A stretch of DNA of 7,299 nucleotides from Syntrophorhabdaceae bacterium PtaU1.Bin034 (GTDB lineage Bacteria; Desulfobacterota_G; Syntrophorhabdia; Syntrophorhabdales; WCHB1-27). The translations under genes and the position numbers were made by a program. The notes under the pieces were generated by a model, which saw only the letters and a list, made by a program, of their open reading frames with translations, did not search any database and was not told the origin of the DNA. The DNA is taken from contig MVRP01000199.1 of NCBI GenBank assembly GCA_002067405.1, forward strand, positions 1 to 7,299, given 5' to 3'. Shown here in pieces: positions 6,000 to 7,299 of the stretch (position 1 is the stretch's first letter; every line of letters starts with the position of its first letter).

Positions 6000-6015
6000 G
6001 CAGGCTCAATCCTGC
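6000..6015 (+). repeat. Small hairpin after the 138-residue protein gene
   Basis: GCAGG (6000-6004) and CCTGC (6011-6015) form a 5-bp stem with a 6-nt loop, 5 nt after the TAA. There is no T tract behind it, so it is at best a weak terminator. Confidence 0.25.
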
Positions 6016-6050
6016 CCCGGCCTCACAGCAGATATTTCTTCCCGCACCCT

Positions 6051-6076
6051 TAACCACTCATCGGAATGTGCGATAA
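6051..6076 (+). promoter_or_regulatory. Sigma-28 (FliA)-like promoter before the chemoreceptor
   Basis: TAAC (6051-6054), 14 nt, then TGCGATAA (6069-6076) resembles the flagellar sigma-28 form TAAA-N15-GCCGATAA; the CGATAA core is exact. The transcript would begin near 6083, about 29 nt before the start codon. Chemoreceptor genes are common members of the sigma-28 regulon, which supports the call; the -35 is short one match and one spacer base. Confidence 0.4.
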
Positions 6077-6111
6077 CACCTATACAACTTAACGGCTAAG
6101 GAGGACGGGTT

Positions 6112-6459
6112 ATGAAAAAAAGCCAGTTGAGCCTCTCCGTGGGCCTGAGCGTCTTGGGGCCGTCTTCGATCACCTTAGGTTTTCTCATTATCTTCGGAGG
6201 CATTTCTTTTTTCTGGCTCATGGGCGAAAAAGCAGCTTTCGATATCGCTGTTGCTGTTTCCATGCTGGTGGCGATGGTGATAATTTCAGGGGTCTCGATG
6301 TTTTTCGGTACAAGGGCCATCCGCACGAAGATCAACAAGATCGTCGAAGTGCTCGATGATGTATCGAAGGGCAACCTCGGCTGCCGCATGAATGTGGACT
6401 CTCAGGACGAGTTCGGGAAGATGGGAAAAAGTTTCAACGCGTTTATGGACGCCCTTTGA
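6112..6459 (+). CDS. Chemoreceptor N-terminal part: membrane anchor and HAMP domain, ends at in-frame TGA
   Basis: These 115 codons encode the N-terminus of a methyl-accepting chemotaxis protein. There are two membrane helices, about 18-37 and 43-66, joined by only about six residues (GEKAAF), so there is no periplasmic ligand-binding domain. A HAMP linker follows (about 67-115), with the typical [13 protein letters not shown] element (99-111). The frame stops at TGA (6457-6459), exactly at the HAMP-to-signalling-helix junction, and the same frame then continues open with the signalling domain to the window end. A strong Shine-Dalgarno AAGGAGG (6098-6104) sits 7 nt before the ATG. As it stands this is a truncated receptor half; most likely the gene was interrupted by a single base change (for example CGA to TGA) or by a sequencing error. 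On its own it could not signal to CheA. Confidence 0.8.
   Translation: MKKSQLSLSVGLSVLGPSSITLGFLIIFGGISFFWLMGEKAAFDIAVAVSMLVAMVIISGVSMFFGTRAIRTKINKIVEVLDDVSKGNLGCRMNVDSQDEFGKMGKSFNAFMDAL
6457..6459 (+). other. In-frame TGA interrupting the chemoreceptor
   Basis: The codons before and after are in the same frame and both encode family-typical sequence (FNAFMDAL, then [10 protein letters not shown]). A single base change explains the break; no frameshift is needed. An in-frame ATG follows at 6466. Confidence 0.85.
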
Positions 6460-6465
6460 GATTCT

Positions 6466-7299
6466 ATGGGCAAGATCTTTGACAGCAGCAGGAAGATTTT
6501 ATTTGCATCGAACACCCTCGATGCTACCGCGAAACAGATGACCCAGGGAGCCGAAGCCATTGTCGCGGAGGTAAGTTCAGTCGCAACTGCCAGCGAGGAA
6601 ATGGCCTCGACCTCGAACGAGATAGCCCGCAATTGCTCAGTGGCAGCCGGCAGCTCGGAAATAGTGAGCCGGTCTGCCCATACGGGGGAGAACATCATCC
6701 AGGGTATCGTCGCAGCAATGGCGAAGATAGGAGAGAGGGTGAAGGAATCGGCGGGCATCATCAGGAACCTCGGAGAGCGGTCGAACCAGATCGGTGAAAT
6801 TGCCGCCATAATAAACGACATTGCCGACCAGACAAACCTGCTCGCATTGAATGCGGCAATTGAGGCCGCACGCGCCGGCGAGCACGGAAGAGGATTCGCC
6901 GTTGTGGCGGATGAGGTCAGGAAGCTCGCCGAACGAACCGCGGGGGCAACGAAGGATATCGGGGTGACCATACACGCCATGCAGTCGGAAACGAAATCTG
7001 CGGTGGTTTCCATGGAGGAGGGGGTCAAAGAGGTTGAAACCGGCACTGAGGAGACGGAAAAATCGGGGAGCGCATTAAAGGAAATACTCCATCAGGTCGA
7101 CACACTCTCTTCGCAGATCAATCAGATAGCGGTCGCTTCGGAGCAACAGACCGCGACAACGAATGAAATAACAGGCAATATACAGAAGATATCCGAAGTG
7201 ATGAACAGCACCTCGGCCAACATTAGAGAAAACGGCGAGGCGTCATCAAAAATAGCCAATCTTACATTTGGGCTGAGCGCCGTGATGAAGGAGTTCAAA
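6466..7299 (+). CDS. Chemoreceptor signalling domain, cytoplasmic part, incomplete at window end
   Basis: The frame is open from just after the TGA to the last base. It encodes the long cytoplasmic antiparallel coiled coil of a methyl-accepting chemotaxis protein. Glu/Gln-rich stretches resembling methylation regions are visible ([13 protein letters not shown] near 6592-6630 and [12 protein letters not shown] near 7135-7170). The hairpin tip that contacts CheA and CheW is fully conserved ([19 protein letters not shown], 6826-6882, followed by [17 protein letters not shown]). It ends in KEFK, near the usual end of such receptors, so few residues should be missing. No C-terminal CheR/CheB pentapeptide is seen in the window. 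The ATG at 6466 is the first possible restart, with only a weak GAG (6458-6460) before it. If translated alone it would be a soluble, HAMP-less signalling piece; more likely it is the distal part of an interrupted gene. Confidence 0.8.
   Translation, partial: MGKIFDSSRKILFASNTLDATAKQMTQGAEAIVAEVSSVATASEEMASTSNEIARNCSVAAGSSEIVSRSAHTGENIIQGIVAAMAKIGERVKESAGIIRNLGERSNQIGEIAAIINDIADQTNLLALNAAIEAARAGEHGRGFAVVADEVRKLAERTAGATKDIGVTIHAMQSETKSAVVSMEEGVKEVETGTEETEKSGSALKEILHQVDTLSSQINQIAVASEQQTATTNEITGNIQKISEVMNSTSANIRENGEASSKIANLTFGLSAVMKEFK

Noticed and set aside
5269..6057. Long minus-strand open frame of 262 codons
   Set aside because: It runs antisense through the leader and the 138-residue gene, lacks a Shine-Dalgarno, and its translation is low-complexity (many Ser, Pro, Phe, Arg) with no recognisable motif.
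6457..6459. Selenocysteine at the in-frame TGA
   Set aside because: No stem-loop of the bacterial SECIS type is apparent just downstream, and chemoreceptors have no catalytic residue at the HAMP junction.
6402..7046. Minus-strand open frame of 214 codons
   Set aside because: It is antisense to the strongly conserved chemoreceptor signalling domain, so it is a shadow of that frame.

Overview
The window looks like a chromosomal segment of a Gram-negative, probably anaerobic bacterium. Outer-membrane lipoprotein, Tat-exported flavoprotein and chemoreceptor genes fit a Desulfobacterota (deltaproteobacterial) type genome. That placement is inferred from gene style only; there is no rRNA or other taxonomic marker here.

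Layout: (1) 27-317, minus: small Lpp-like alanine-zipper lipoprotein with an excellent Shine-Dalgarno. (2) 318-854: gap with no convincing gene. (3) 855-2246, plus: group II PLP-dependent amino-acid decarboxylase family enzyme with all core cofactor residues visible. (4) 2295-3113, minus and convergent with it: alpha/beta hydrolase whose nucleophile-elbow residue is Cys instead of Ser. (5) 3114-3348: spacer with two inverted repeats, one a perfect 12-bp hairpin just past the stop of the next gene. (6) 3349-4902, minus: Tat-exported, haem-less fumarate-reductase-like flavoprotein with altered active-site positions. (7) 4903-5577: 675-bp divergent regulatory region. Its flavoprotein side carries a 5'-UTR hairpin and two palindromes sharing the half-site TCAGG. 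Its other side carries a run of five hairpins leading into the next gene. (8) 5578-5994, plus: 138-residue protein that I do not recognise. (9) 6112 to the window end, plus: methyl-accepting chemotaxis protein with a short two-helix membrane anchor and HAMP domain, split by an in-frame TGA at 6457-6459.

No single pathway ties the genes together. The decarboxylase, hydrolase and flavoprotein could all act on small carboxylates or amino-acid-derived compounds, but the orientations and the hairpin between the flavoprotein and hydrolase argue against one tight operon. The 138-residue protein and the chemoreceptor are codirectional, 117 bp apart, and the chemoreceptor has its own sigma-28-like promoter candidate.

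Most worth following up: the structured leader upstream of 5578, the interrupted chemoreceptor, the Cys-nucleophile hydrolase, the flavoprotein active-site changes and the TCAGG palindromes. I saw no tRNA, rRNA, CRISPR array, transposase or integrase.
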